Counted from the first letter of the stretch, positions 16,130-25,472 are shown. The stretch: 64,000 nucleotides of DNA from Pseudochelatococcus lubricantis (GCF_011762225.1 NZ_JAASQI010000007.1:1-64000); one strand, 5' to 3'. Numbers and translations: made by a program. Notes: generated from the letters alone by a model not told the origin.

Positions 16130-16501
16130 ATGGCTATTCCCTTTTCTCCGGAAACGGCAATACATGAACAGCATTCCCGGCTGCGCGGGGCGCGAATCGT
16201 CGTCGTCTCGCTGGCGCTTTGCTGCCTGCCGCAGCCGGCGGCTGTCGCCGGGGAAGCGGTCGACGGCAGGCAGCTGTTTGACGAGGCCTGCGCCGCCTGC
16301 CACGGGCCTGGCGGGCAGGAGACCGTGCGCGGTCGTGCCCGCCGGCTCGATTCCCTGTCCGCAGATGCCGTCCGCGATTACCTGATGGCCGCCCGTGCCA
16401 TCGACACGCCCACCCGGCCCTACCAGCGGCTCAAGAAAGGGCTGAGCGACGCGGAGGTCGAGGCGCTCGCCAGCTACGTCGGGCAGTTTCTCACGCATTG
16501 A
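16130..16501 (+). CDS. Small c-type cytochrome (class I)
   Basis: 123 residues with a signal peptide (ARIVVVSLALCCLPQPAAVAG) and one CxxCH heme site (CAACH, about residues 57-61), giving a periplasmic mono-heme cytochrome. The C-terminal LSDAEVEALASYVGQFL helix is typical of class I. The only Met after the heme site is in DYLMAARA, so the sixth ligand is uncertain. Single gene, convergent with the iron operon; any link with FTR1 electron transfer is speculative. Confidence 0.8.
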   Translation: MAIPFSPETAIHEQHSRLRGARIVVVSLALCCLPQPAAVAGEAVDGRQLFDEACAACHGPGGQETVRGRARRLDSLSADAVRDYLMAARAIDTPTRPYQRLKKGLSDAEVEALASYVGQFLTH

Positions 16502-16528
16502 GGCGTTCCTGTCCTGTGGTGGCCTGCG

Positions 16529-17026
16529 CTACAGCAGCCCGGCCAGCTTCGCTTCGAGCCCGGCGATATCCACCGGCCCGACGATCTTCTCGATCAGGCG
16601 GCCCTCGCCGTCGATCAGGAAGGATGTCGGGGCGCCGACCACCTGATAGCGATCGGTCGTGATCTTCAGGCCGTCGAGCAGCACGGGAAAGGAAACGCCG
16701 AGCCGCGCGGCTGCCCGCTGCACGGCCGCATCCGGCTCGCCCATGTTCAGCGCAAGCACCGTGAAGCCGCTGCCCCTGTCCCGGTTAGCGCGATAGACGG
16801 CGTCGAGCGCCGGCATCTCGGCGATGCATGGCCCGCATCCGCCAGACCAGAAGTTGAGCAGCACCACCTTGCCACGGAAATGCTCCAGCTTCACCAGCGT
16901 GCCGTCGAAGGTGATCGCGGCGATTTCGGCCACGGGCTTGCCCCGGGCAATCTCCTGCTCCGCCTTGCAGCCGACGAGCAGCGCCGCCATTGCGAAGGCG
17001 GACAGCCAGGCCATGCGACGTTTCAT
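16529..17026 (-). CDS. TlpA-like thioredoxin-fold lipoprotein of the iron operon
   Basis: 165 residues. Lipoprotein signal with lipobox LVGC (Cys20), then a TlpA/ResA fold with active site FWSGGCGPCIAEMPALD (CGPC). The later cis-Pro region is GAPTSFLIDGEGRL. It is last in the FTR1-P19 operon, start overlapping the ABC ATPase stop in an ATGA. Homologous loci in Campylobacter and E. coli also end in thioredoxin-like genes, probably to keep the Cys-rich DUF2318 protein reduced or to assist its assembly; that role is inferred. Confidence 0.87.
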   Translation of the reverse strand: MKRRMAWLSAFAMAALLVGCKAEQEIARGKPVAEIAAITFDGTLVKLEHFRGKVVLLNFWSGGCGPCIAEMPALDAVYRANRDRGSGFTVLALNMGEPDAAVQRAAARLGVSFPVLLDGLKITTDRYQVVGAPTSFLIDGEGRLIEKIVGPVDIAGLEAKLAGLL

Positions 17027-17727
17027 GCAACCCTCCTGCCGTGCTGGAGCCGGATGACGTAATCCGTCTGCGCCCCCAGATCCGGATTGTGCGTGACCAG
17101 AATGATCGTGCGCCCGCCGGCCTGCAACTCCTTGAACAGCCCCATGACCCGTTCCTCGTTTCCTTCGTCGAGGTTTCCCGTCGGCTCGTCGGCAAGGATG
17201 AGGGCGGGGTCGTTGATGAGCGCGCGGGCGATGCAGACGCGCTGCTGCTCTCCGCCCGAGAGCTGCGAGGGCAGATGGTCCGCCCGGTCGGCAAGCCCGA
17301 TGCGGTCGAGCGCCTCCATCGCCTCCCCCCGGTCGGCCATGGAGTGGTAGTACTGGGCGAGCATCAGGTTCTCCACCGCCGTCAGATACGGAATGAGGTG
17401 GAACTGCTGAAAGACGAGACCGATCTTCTCGCGGCGAATGACAACCTGTTCCGCTTCCGTCAGCCGGGCGGTTTCCACGCCGTCGAGCCGGTAGGAGCCG
17501 CCGGTCGGTACGTCGAGCAGCGACAGGATGTTGAGCAGCGTCGTCTTGCCCGACCCCGATGGCCCCATGATGCCGACGAACTCCCCGGCGAAGACGTCGA
17601 AGGTGACGTTGTCGACGGCGCGAACCGATCCGAAATCCTTGGTCAGGCTGTCGAGGCCGATGACCTTGCGGCGCGTTTCATCGGTGGATAGCGGCGCTTG
17701 CCGGTCGATCTGGTTCACCGCGTTCAT
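17023..17727 (-). CDS. ABC transporter ATPase (MacB/LolD type) of the iron operon
   Basis: 234 residues. Walker A GPSGSGKTT, signature LSGGEQQRV, Walker B ALILADEPTGNLD and the switch His in ILVTHNPD make a complete MacB/LolD-type ATPase. It overlaps its neighbours by ATGA on both sides (17724-17727 and 17023-17026), so it is translationally coupled to the permease upstream and the TlpA gene downstream. It powers the paired FtsX-like permeases; such mechanotransmission ABC systems act on periplasmic or envelope substrates rather than importing solutes. Confidence 0.92.
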   Translation of the reverse strand: MNAVNQIDRQAPLSTDETRRKVIGLDSLTKDFGSVRAVDNVTFDVFAGEFVGIMGPSGSGKTTLLNILSLLDVPTGGSYRLDGVETARLTEAEQVVIRREKIGLVFQQFHLIPYLTAVENLMLAQYYHSMADRGEAMEALDRIGLADRADHLPSQLSGGEQQRVCIARALINDPALILADEPTGNLDEGNEERVMGLFKELQAGGRTIILVTHNPDLGAQTDYVIRLQHGRRVA

Positions 17728-18944
17728 TCTCCTCTGAGCACACGGGCGGGCACGACATTCACCGCGCCGCGAACGGGCAGCACGGCCGCAAGCAATGCGG
17801 CGAGCAGCGACACGCCGAGCGTGAGCGGCACGACGACCGGCCGGAAGGTTACCCACGCGCCGAACACCGCCTGCCCCAGCAGTTGCGCGAGGCCGAAACC
17901 CAGCAGCAGCCCGATCGCGACCGCCGCGAGGCAGATCGCCGCCGTCTCGGCCAGTATCTGCGCCACGATATCGCGGTTCGAGGCGCCGAGCGCCTTCTGC
18001 AGGCCGATCTGCGGCGTGCGCTCGGTGATCATGGCTGTCAGCGTCGCGTTGACGCTGAGCGTGGTGATGACGAGAATGATGGCGGCGACAAGCGCCATCA
18101 GGCCCTCGATACGCTTCAGAATCTGACCGTCGTTTTCGGATACCTTGCGGATCGGGCGGGCGTTGAGTTCCGGGAAGCGTTCCGTCAGCGCCGCCGTGAT
18201 GGCGTCGGCCTCCGGCCCCTGCGCCGCGACGCTGACCATGGCGAAATCGGCGCGGCCCGGCATGCCGAGCAGCCGCTGCGCCAGCCCCAGGTTGACGACG
18301 ATCTGGCTGTCCTCGTTTTCACCGGTGTCCATGACACCCTTCACCGTCACCCGCGCCTGCGCACCGTCGGCGCCGGCGATGGTGACGACGCTTCCGGGCG
18401 CGAGTTCCATGCTCTGCGCCAGCCGGCGGCCGACCATGGCGTTGCGGTCGTCGAAATCTGCGCTAACCCACGAACCTTCCACCTGCCAGTAGGGCGAGAT
18501 GGCGTGGAGTGCGGCGAGGTCCGCCCCCATGAGAACCGCGTTGCCGAGATCGAGCCGGACCAGCCCGTAAAGATATGGACTACCGCTGACCAGCTTCTCC
18601 GGTGGAATGGCGGCGATGGCCGCGCGCAGCATCGCCTCGTCGACGCCGCGCCGGCCGGGCGCGTCCGCCTCCACCTCGCGCGGCGAGACGATGAGATTGG
18701 GGCCGAAGGCGCGCAGCTCCTGGCTCATTTTGATCGAGATATCGAAATAGAGGCTGGTCAACGCGGAAACAATCGCCGCGCCGATGACGATGGCGCCGAG
18801 CGCGATCTCCAGCCGCCCGCTGCGTACGAGCAGCGAGCGCCAGACAAGGTGCGCGAACATTGCCAGCCGCGCGACCGGCCGGCCGCGGCGGGCACCTACG
18901 GGAGCCGTGGCCGGGACGGCGGTGGGGGTGTTACTGTCGGCCAT
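17724..18944 (-). CDS. FtsX/MacB-type ABC permease 2 of the iron operon
   Basis: 406 residues with the MacB plan: one N-terminal helix (IALGAIVIGAAIVSALTSLYF), a large periplasmic domain (about 75-275), then three C-terminal helices starting at LMALVAAIILVITTLSVNATL and the FtsX-type QIGLQKALGASNRDI coupling loop. Pairs with the neighbouring permease, whose 3' end its 5' end overlaps by 14 nt. Corresponds in position to Cj1662 of the Campylobacter p19 locus. Confidence 0.9.
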   Translation of the reverse strand: MADSNTPTAVPATAPVGARRGRPVARLAMFAHLVWRSLLVRSGRLEIALGAIVIGAAIVSALTSLYFDISIKMSQELRAFGPNLIVSPREVEADAPGRRGVDEAMLRAAIAAIPPEKLVSGSPYLYGLVRLDLGNAVLMGADLAALHAISPYWQVEGSWVSADFDDRNAMVGRRLAQSMELAPGSVVTIAGADGAQARVTVKGVMDTGENEDSQIVVNLGLAQRLLGMPGRADFAMVSVAAQGPEADAITAALTERFPELNARPIRKVSENDGQILKRIEGLMALVAAIILVITTLSVNATLTAMITERTPQIGLQKALGASNRDIVAQILAETAAICLAAVAIGLLLGFGLAQLLGQAVFGAWVTFRPVVVPLTLGVSLLAALLAAVLPVRGAVNVVPARVLRGE

Positions 18945-20244
18945 GCAGCACCTCGGCCGGCAGCAGCGAGGCGATCTCGCGCGATGACACGATAGACCCG
19001 ACCAGCACCGTGATGACGGACGTCACCAGCACCACGGGAACGGTGATGGGCCGCACGTCGACGCCGGTGCCGAACACACTCCAGCCCACGCCCTGCGCCA
19101 TGAGGTAGCCCGCGACGACGCCGATGGCGCCGCCGGCCAGCCCGACGATCACGGCCTCCCCGATGAACAGCAGGTAGATCTGCCACGGCGCGGCGCCCAG
19201 CGCCTTCATCAGGCCTATTTCGGCCGCGCGCTCGGCGATGGTCGTCGTCGTCAGCGCCGCGACCGCCATGGCGGCGGCGATAATCGCGGCCACGCTGACC
19301 ACGAACAGCAGGCTCTGGATGCGCCCGATCACCGCGCCCTCGCCCGACGCCACCTGCCAGATGGGCCGTGCGGAGACGCCGGGGATGGCCTCCTCGATCT
19401 GGTGAGCGATGGAACTGACGTAGGCGGTGCAATACCAGACATCGTATTCCTCCGGCGTCAACGCTTCCGCGCCCCGGCTCGCCTTGCGCGACAGGTCGTT
19501 TTCGGCCACCGTGAGCGCGCTCACGTCGATGGACTGGAACTTGCCGGGCTGGCCGGCGAGCTTTTGCACGAAGCCGAGCGGCGCGACCAGCGCCTGATCC
19601 TCGATGTCGCCCGTGGTGAGGATGCCCGTCACCCGCACGACGGCCGCGGTCGCCAGCGGCGTTTCCGGCGCGGCCAGCGCCAGCTCCGCGCCCACGGCCG
19701 CGCCGAGCCGCTGCGCCAGTCCGCCGCCGATGAGAACGCCGACCGGGCCGTCGCCCGCTTCGTCGGCCGGCCAAGCGCCCGCGACGTGCCAGAACGGGTT
19801 GACGGTGCGCACCCCGGTGCGATAGCCGGGATCGTCGGGCAGCGGCACGTTCCTGTCGAAATAGGTGCCGATGAGGCTGAACTCCGGCGCGCTACCCTGA
19901 TCCGCCGCCACGACCGGCAGCGTCAGCCGCGGTGCGAAGCCGACGATGTTGTGCCGCCAGAAAATATCCTTGAGCTTCGGCAGACCGGCCTCGTCGATGA
20001 AGTCGCGCCCCCGGAGCGGGTTGAAATCCCGCCCGCCGATGATCAGGGGCATGTTCTCCGAGCGCGGCGTGACACGGATGTTCGACCCGTAGGCCTTCAT
20101 CTCCGTCGCCATCTTGTCGCCGACATCGACAGAGAGCGCGAACAGCGTGGTGATCAGCGCGGCGGAAAGCGCCACCGTGATCGCCGCCAGCGCCTTGCGC
20201 TTCCGATTGCCGGCGAAGGACTGGCGCAGCATGCGCACGAACAT
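18931..20244 (-). CDS. FtsX/MacB-type ABC permease 1 of the iron operon
   Basis: 437 residues. N-terminal helix (ALAAITVALSAALITTLFAL), a large periplasmic region, and three C-terminal helices with the coupling sequence EIGLMKALGAAPWQI. Together with permease 2 and the ATPase it forms an asymmetric MacB-like complex. It starts 3 nt after the DUF2318 gene stop. In the related Campylobacter locus the equivalent genes are needed for growth under iron limitation at the system level, but their substrate is not defined. Confidence 0.9.
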   Translation of the reverse strand: MFVRMLRQSFAGNRKRKALAAITVALSAALITTLFALSVDVGDKMATEMKAYGSNIRVTPRSENMPLIIGGRDFNPLRGRDFIDEAGLPKLKDIFWRHNIVGFAPRLTLPVVAADQGSAPEFSLIGTYFDRNVPLPDDPGYRTGVRTVNPFWHVAGAWPADEAGDGPVGVLIGGGLAQRLGAAVGAELALAAPETPLATAAVVRVTGILTTGDIEDQALVAPLGFVQKLAGQPGKFQSIDVSALTVAENDLSRKASRGAEALTPEEYDVWYCTAYVSSIAHQIEEAIPGVSARPIWQVASGEGAVIGRIQSLLFVVSVAAIIAAAMAVAALTTTTIAERAAEIGLMKALGAAPWQIYLLFIGEAVIVGLAGGAIGVVAGYLMAQGVGWSVFGTGVDVRPITVPVVLVTSVITVLVGSIVSSREIASLLPAEVLHGRQ

Positions 20245-20247
20245 CGT

Positions 20248-21690
20248 TCACACCCTCCCTGGCTGCCCGGGCGTCGGCTTCACGAAGGCATCCGGCGTGG
20301 CGCGGAAACGGTCGTAAGTATCCCGGTTCTCGAAGAACCAGGTGCGCCCGTTGTGCTCGTACTGATACGGCGCGTTCGTATTCTTCACCGCCGCGCCGCT
20401 CACCGGGTCGGCGACCGTGATCTCGACGACCTCGCTGAAGTAGCGCGTGCCTTTCTCCAGCGCACCCGCCGCAATGACGATGACGCCGTCCGCCAGCGTG
20501 TGGTCAAGCGGTATCGGGTTGCAGCCGCCGGGCTTGCCGATACTCGGGCGATACATGCGCACGTTGCAGGCGATGCAGAAAATCTCCTCGCCGCGCTGGA
20601 CATAGCCGCCCTCCCCGCAGATCAGGCAGGCGTCGAGCACCACGCCGATGCTTGCATGCGCCTCGTCGTAACGGTTGACGAGGAAGAAGCGCACCCTGTG
20701 CCCGTCCGACGCGATGTAGGCGAAGCGATGGAGGTTGCCGTCCTTAACGTTCTCGACCGGAATGCGGATGGTGCCGCGCTCGTCGGGAACCATCTCGACG
20801 GCCTCGGAGAGGCGCGGCGGGCGCGAGGCATACAGATCCTGATAGAGCATGACGGCGAGCAGGAATGCCGCAGTCGCCGCAAGGCCGTTGCGCCAGCGCC
20901 GCTCGCCGAGGCCGCGCGCCCGCAAGCGCCGGCGCTCGATGCGGCCGGCGACGTCTTCCGGTATGCGCAGCCGGCGCGCCAGCGCTGTCGCGGCAAGGCC
21001 GAGGGCGATGACGAGATGGCCGTAGGCAAGCCACGGCGTGATGATCGACAACCGCGCCACCAGGGAGACGCGCCCGGCCGTAACCGGCACGAGATCGATG
21101 CGCAGCATGCCGAGCAGCGTCTTCTCGGCTCCCGCGACGGTGAGCAGCAGGAGTGCGGCGGCGAGCGCGAGGGTGGAGGCCGTGTGCCCGGCAAGGCGCG
21201 CCACCCGCGCCAGCAGCAGCCCGAGCGCAGTCAGGGCCGCGAGGGCGATGACGATGGCGGCGCAATTGACGATGAGTTCGGTATTGATGACGTCGGTCGC
21301 CGTCAGCGTGTGATTGGCGCTCAGCCGCCAGGCGTCGAAAACGCCCTGGGTCGACACCGTCGCGATCAGCACGCAGCCCGCCGCAAGCCGCCATAGCGCC
21401 GGCCAGCCCGCCGATGCGCGACCGATGCGTGCGGCGAACGGCAACAACAGCAATCCCGACAGAACCACGACCAGCGCCGCCGCATGCACGAGCGTGGCGA
21501 TGGCGGTCGCGGAACGCGGCAGGCCGACGGCGGCGGCAACGGCAATGAACCCCCCGGCCGCGCCCGCCAGCAGCGCAAGCAGCGTGCCCGCCCGCCCGGC
21601 CTCCCGGGCACCGGCGACGAAGGGCCAGAGCGCCGCGGCGAGCGCCGCGACGGTCAGGGTCTGTGCCACGATGGTGATGTAGTAGGCCAA
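20248..21690 (-). CDS. DUF2318 Cys-rich membrane protein of the iron operon
   Basis: 480 residues. About eight to ten helices fill the first 300 residues; the C-terminal periplasmic domain has the DUF2318 pattern with CLICGEGGY, FCIACNVRMY and a GGCNPIPL segment. The CxxC pairs suggest a metal or redox centre. DUF2318 proteins accompany FTR1 and P19 in Campylobacter (Cj1660) and E. coli fls loci, where an iron reductase or redox function has been proposed. The gene sits 30 nt after P19 and 3 nt before permease 1. Confidence 0.88.
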   Translation of the reverse strand: MAYYITIVAQTLTVAALAAALWPFVAGAREAGRAGTLLALLAGAAGGFIAVAAAVGLPRSATAIATLVHAAALVVVLSGLLLLPFAARIGRASAGWPALWRLAAGCVLIATVSTQGVFDAWRLSANHTLTATDVINTELIVNCAAIVIALAALTALGLLLARVARLAGHTASTLALAAALLLLTVAGAEKTLLGMLRIDLVPVTAGRVSLVARLSIITPWLAYGHLVIALGLAATALARRLRIPEDVAGRIERRRLRARGLGERRWRNGLAATAAFLLAVMLYQDLYASRPPRLSEAVEMVPDERGTIRIPVENVKDGNLHRFAYIASDGHRVRFFLVNRYDEAHASIGVVLDACLICGEGGYVQRGEEIFCIACNVRMYRPSIGKPGGCNPIPLDHTLADGVIVIAAGALEKGTRYFSEVVEITVADPVSGAAVKNTNAPYQYEHNGRTWFFENRDTYDRFRATPDAFVKPTPGQPGRV

Positions 21691-21720
21691 TGCCGTGCTC
21701 CGCGCCGCCGTCCGCCCGAC

Positions 21721-22260
21721 TTACTTCAGGGGCACGAAGGTGAAATCGAACTCGACATCGAAGGGCTCGAACCACTTGCCCACGCCGCTCGCCCTGTCGG
21801 TGTGACGCCCGAACCCCTGCCGGGCCGGCGGTTCGACGTGATAGACCAGCTTGTAGTTGCCGGCGCCCGGCAGCTTGATGTTGGAGCCGTAGTGGGGCCC
21901 GTCGACAGCCACCATGGGCATGAAGTTGCCGCTCTGGACCTTGCCGGTGTCCTTGTTTTCAAGGCGGTAGGTGACGGTGAGGTAAGGCACGAACTCGCCG
22001 GCGCCGAAGCCGTTCGGGTTGCCCTCGGCGGCGTGGATATCGGCCTCCAGATGGATGTCGGACTGCGACGCCGGCAGGTCGATACCGGCAGGCTCCAGAT
22101 CGATGGGCGCGAGGTAGACCGCACCGATCTCCAGCGCGTTGACGACCTTCGGCTCGCCGATCGGATACTCGACCAGCTCATGCGCGCCCTGATGCTGGGC
22201 CTGCGCGCCGGAGGCCGCCACGAAGGCGAGGCCGGCCGCTATGAGAGCAATCTTTTTCAT
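21721..22260 (-). CDS. P19/FetP/Tp34 family periplasmic iron-uptake protein
   Basis: 179 residues with a Sec signal peptide (MKKIALIAAGLAFVAASGAQA). The P19 fold is recognised from EYPIGEPKVVNALEIGAVYLAPIDLEP, the SDIHLEADIHA metal-site strand, NFMPMVAVDGPHYGSNIKL and the C-terminal WFEPFDVEFDF. In P19 and FetP conserved Met, His, Glu and Asp side chains bind Cu2+ and Fe ions; the M-P-M, E-A-D-I-H and D-G-P-H-Y elements needed for this are present. It is believed to deliver iron to the FTR1 permease encoded just upstream (23-nt gap). Confidence 0.9.
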   Translation of the reverse strand: MKKIALIAAGLAFVAASGAQAQHQGAHELVEYPIGEPKVVNALEIGAVYLAPIDLEPAGIDLPASQSDIHLEADIHAAEGNPNGFGAGEFVPYLTVTYRLENKDTGKVQSGNFMPMVAVDGPHYGSNIKLPGAGNYKLVYHVEPPARQGFGRHTDRASGVGKWFEPFDVEFDFTFVPLK

Positions 22261-22283
22261 GGTGCAACTCCTCGGTGGATGGG

Positions 22284-24275
22284 TCATGAAGCTTTCGGCA
22301 GCGCCGCAGCCTGCCGCTTGCCGCGCCGCCAGATGATCACCAGCGACAGCGCGGTGACGGCGACGAAGACGGCCTGCGGCAGCAGCGTCTCCCGATAGGG
22401 ATAGATGCCGAGCAACGGGATTTCCGGCGCCCGGCCGACGAGTGTCGGGGTGATCACCTTGCCCTCGATCAGTTCGAAGATGCCCTTGCCGACGAAGACG
22501 AACGCCATCAGGTAGAGGATCGCCCCCGTCACGCGGAAGAACGGGCCGACCGGCAGCCTGAGCGCCCCCTTCTGCATCGCCCAGTAAACGGCGACGAGCG
22601 CCAGCGCCCCGACTGCGAAGCCCGCCGCGATGGCGATCACGCCCGCGGCATCGGTGTCGATGGTCAGCGCCTGATAGAACAGCACCGTCTCCGCGCCCTC
22701 GCGATAGACGGCGAGGAACGAGACGAACCACAGCGCCCTCAGCGAGCCGGCGCTGATGGCGCCCTCCACCTTGCCCCTGATGAACGCGCTCCATTGCGCC
22801 GCCTCGGCCTTGGCCAGCAGCCAGTTGCTGGTGAAAAACAGCACCACGGCCGCAAGCAGCATCGTCGCGCCCTCCAGCACCTCCTGGCTGGCGGCGGACG
22901 TCCGGAACACGAGCTTGAGCAGGATCGCGGTGATGACGCTGGCGATGACCGCCACGACGACGCTGTTGACGATCACGCCTCGCTTGTCGCCGTGCCCTGT
23001 CTTGACCAGATAGGCGACAATGGCGGAAACGATCAGGATGGCCTCGAAGCCCTCGCGCACGATGATGAGCAGAGAGGCAAGGAACAGCGCGCTCCAGCTT
23101 CCCGCCCCGGCCCCGCCGAGCAGCTCGGCGGCCTGCGCCACGTCGGTGTTGAGGTTATCCGCCACCTCGTGCAACGCGGGAGCGGGCGCGCCATCGCGGA
23201 TGAGCGCCATCAGGCGGCTGAAATGCGCCTCGATGCGGGTCTTGAAGGCGCTGTCGCGCGCGCCCACGCGCGCCTCCATGCCGCTCGCTTCGAACACGTC
23301 GAAATAGGTGTCCTGCAGGATGCCGACCGCGCCAGCCGCATCGCCCCCGGCGGCCAAAGACAGGGCATGCGCCGCCTGATCGCGGATCTTGCGGGCAACC
23401 GCATTCCAGTCGGCGGAGGATGTCGACGCCTCCGCCTGCTCCTTCGCCGTGCCGACGAGCGGCAGGCCGAGCAGCAGCGCGGTGAGATCGTCCCGCAGCA
23501 CCCGCGCCGAACCGCGAACGAGCCGCGGCTCGCGGTTGTCGTTGACGAGGCCGACGATGCGGTTGAACTCCGCGTTGAATTCGCCGTCACGCTGCTGCGA
23601 GACGTAACGGCGGATGGCCGTCTCCAGCAGGCTGTTCTTGTAGCCGTCGAACTGGCCTTTGCGAATCAGCGCACGCGCCTCTTCGGGGTTGCCGCGCTCA
23701 AGCGCGTCGGCAGCTTCCAGCAGGCGCCTGTGGATGGTTTCCACCGCCCGCTCCCAATAGGGTTCGACGGTTTTGGGGCCGATATCGGCGCCCTCCTCCG
23801 CGACTGCCTCAGGCTGGACGGCCGGTGCATCGCCGCCCCGCTCGGCGACGATGCGATGACCTTTCTCAAGCTGCGGCACGATCGCGTCGAGCGCGGCGAT
23901 ATGCGTGCGAATACGCGCCTCGACCTCTTCGATGGTCGCACCTTCCGTCATCAGCCGCCGTATGGCGCCGAATTCGGATTCGAGCTGGTAGCTGCGTCTT
24001 GCCGAGATATTGACGCGAATGGGCCCTTCAAGATTCTCGAATATTTCAAAATAGGAGCGCTGTACGGCCGTCTTCGCCGCATCCACGCGGCCGGCGCGAT
24101 AATCGTCGAGACCCTGTGCGAGCAGCGCATCTATACGCGAGACGAGCAACGCATAGTCGAGACCGCTCCGTGCTTCGGTATTCTGAGTCTGGGCATGCGG
24201 AGATGCGCTGCCGACAAAAGGATCGAGAATGAAAATCTGCGCCGATAACAGCAGAATCGCCAGAAACATCCGCAT
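22284..24275 (-). CDS. FTR1-family iron permease with long periplasmic domain (FetM type)
   Basis: 663 residues. Signal or first helix (FLAILLLSAQIFIL), a helical periplasmic region of about 370 residues with two repeated DAAKTAVQRSYFEIFE / DAAGAVGILQDTYFDVFE segments, then seven membrane helices of the FTR1 fold. Both iron-binding REGxE motifs are intact (IVREGFEAIL and VYREGAETVL). This is the FetM layout, which differs from EfeU in the long N-terminal domain. Start taken at the ATG 24275, just before the hydrophobic helix; the frame remains open to 24413 but that part is not family-like. First gene of the seven-gene iron operon. Confidence 0.9.
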   Translation of the reverse strand: MRMFLAILLLSAQIFILDPFVGSASPHAQTQNTEARSGLDYALLVSRIDALLAQGLDDYRAGRVDAAKTAVQRSYFEIFENLEGPIRVNISARRSYQLESEFGAIRRLMTEGATIEEVEARIRTHIAALDAIVPQLEKGHRIVAERGGDAPAVQPEAVAEEGADIGPKTVEPYWERAVETIHRRLLEAADALERGNPEEARALIRKGQFDGYKNSLLETAIRRYVSQQRDGEFNAEFNRIVGLVNDNREPRLVRGSARVLRDDLTALLLGLPLVGTAKEQAEASTSSADWNAVARKIRDQAAHALSLAAGGDAAGAVGILQDTYFDVFEASGMEARVGARDSAFKTRIEAHFSRLMALIRDGAPAPALHEVADNLNTDVAQAAELLGGAGAGSWSALFLASLLIIVREGFEAILIVSAIVAYLVKTGHGDKRGVIVNSVVVAVIASVITAILLKLVFRTSAASQEVLEGATMLLAAVVLFFTSNWLLAKAEAAQWSAFIRGKVEGAISAGSLRALWFVSFLAVYREGAETVLFYQALTIDTDAAGVIAIAAGFAVGALALVAVYWAMQKGALRLPVGPFFRVTGAILYLMAFVFVGKGIFELIEGKVITPTLVGRAPEIPLLGIYPYRETLLPQAVFVAVTALSLVIIWRRGKRQAAALPKAS

Positions 24276-24744
24276 AAGGGTCTGCTCTTCTCCCGAACAG
24301 CGCGCAATCGTCTCGATTACACACCGCTCTGCATGCCTTTCTTCGACAATTTCGGAACCGATGGCCGGCATCGACCTGAAAGGCCGCGCCGCGAAACTAT
24401 CCTCGTGCAACATAATCCACGTAAAATAAACGTGTGTTGACAGTAATCAATAATCTTCGCGATAGCAAAAATATTCCTGAAAGAAATCAGTTTATAATTA
24501 TTCTTATAAATATTTGGCGTATTATATAAGACGTGAAAGGAAGATACCGACAGCCCGTTCAACCGGCCCCTGTCGAAGCCCCTTGCGCCCTCGGGCCCGG
24601 AAGACGGCGATCGGAAGACGGCTGGCATCAAGGCTCCGGCTGCAGCCGGAGCTTGCGGAGCGAGCACTCGATTTTTCGATGAGAAATCGACTCATGCCGC
24701 AGGGCCACAGAATGCGCGCGGCCGCCCGGCAGCGGACTTCGCCG
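24276..24744. other. Intergenic region upstream of the iron operon
   Basis: 469 nt. The part at about 24414-24535 is strongly AT-rich and should hold the promoter for the minus-strand iron operon. The imperfect TATAATTATTCTTATA (24493-24508) is only half-way to a Fur or iron-responsive box, so no regulator is assigned. From 24540 to 24744 GC rises again and nothing recognisable is seen; short frames there lack ribosome sites. Confidence 0.4.
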
Positions 24745-25065
24745 CTATGCCCCGCGGTTCGACGTCCGCGCATTGGCGGCGGACTGGCGCCCCGGTTTCG
24801 CTTGCGGGCCTGCCCGATCCCGTTCGTTGGTCGCGCAATTGCCCGCCCCGGTGAACCGACCGTCATCGGGTGCGGCACGCGCGCTTCGTGCCCATTTCCT
24901 GCGCCGCCGCCCTCTCCCGAGCGCGGCAATGCCGATGACGATTACCGAGAGCATCAGGGCGGCGATTAGTATGAGCGATATCTGCACGAACGTCGTCACG
25001 TACTGCGCAACGGATATCCAGTCGATGGAGCCTAGCCAGGCAACAAAGCGCATGAGAAGAGTCAT
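24745..25065 (-). CDS. Small putative single-pass membrane protein
   Basis: 106 residues. One strong hydrophobic helix (ISLILIAALMLSVIVIGIAAL, about 28-48) after a hydrophobic lead-in, then a very basic GRGRRRRKWARSARA stop-transfer stretch and a polar tail. The polar tail may be fortuitous reading. The gene follows another small membrane-protein gene on the same strand after 16 nt. No family, weak ribosome site. Confidence 0.4.
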   Translation of the reverse strand: MTLLMRFVAWLGSIDWISVAQYVTTFVQISLILIAALMLSVIVIGIAALGRGRRRRKWARSARAAPDDGRFTGAGNCATNERDRAGPQAKPGRQSAANARTSNRGA

Positions 25066-25081
25066 CTGCAACGGGTGCCTT

Positions 25082-25285
25082 TCAGCGCCTGCATGACGCC
25101 AGAGAGGAATGTTTGGGCTGATCCCGGCCGGTTACCGGATCCCGATAGATGCTGTAAGAGCAATCGAGTTCCCGCACCCGCGCCAGCTCCGCAGTCACGA
25201 GCAGGCAGGCCATGCCTATCCAGACAATCGCAAGGGCAACCCCGAAAACAGAGGCTGCCAATCTGCTGAAGAAATACACCGTCAT
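25082..25285 (-). CDS. Small putative single-pass membrane protein
   Basis: 67 residues from the ATG at 25285. One N-terminal helix (LAASVFGVALAIVWIGMACLLV) and a polar C-terminal half with a Tyr/Asp-containing SYSIYRDPVTG stretch. Separated by 16 nt from the other small membrane gene downstream, suggesting a pair. No family recognised; evidence is hydrophobicity pattern and gene spacing only. Confidence 0.45.
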   Translation of the reverse strand: MTVYFFSRLAASVFGVALAIVWIGMACLLVTAELARVRELDCSYSIYRDPVTGRDQPKHSSLASCRR

Positions 25286-25472
25286 GGATGCAGAACCTCG
25301 TGCAGCAGAGTCAGGGCGTAAGGAAAGGCCAGTGCCAGCCCGACACACACGCAGCGCCGAATCTGGATCAGGCAGGGCCAGGTGCGGAGTGTGCGGCCAA
25401 AAGACTTGCAGTGCCTGACAGGGAGGCTGTCATGTTCCGGAACGCTGTCACGCATATTGACTATCTCATGAA

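Noticed and set aside
24493-24508. Possible Fur-like box TATAATTATTCTTATA before the iron operon
   Set aside because: Symmetry holds only at the outer four bases on each side, and AT-rich DNA gives such matches often; not strong enough to name a regulator.
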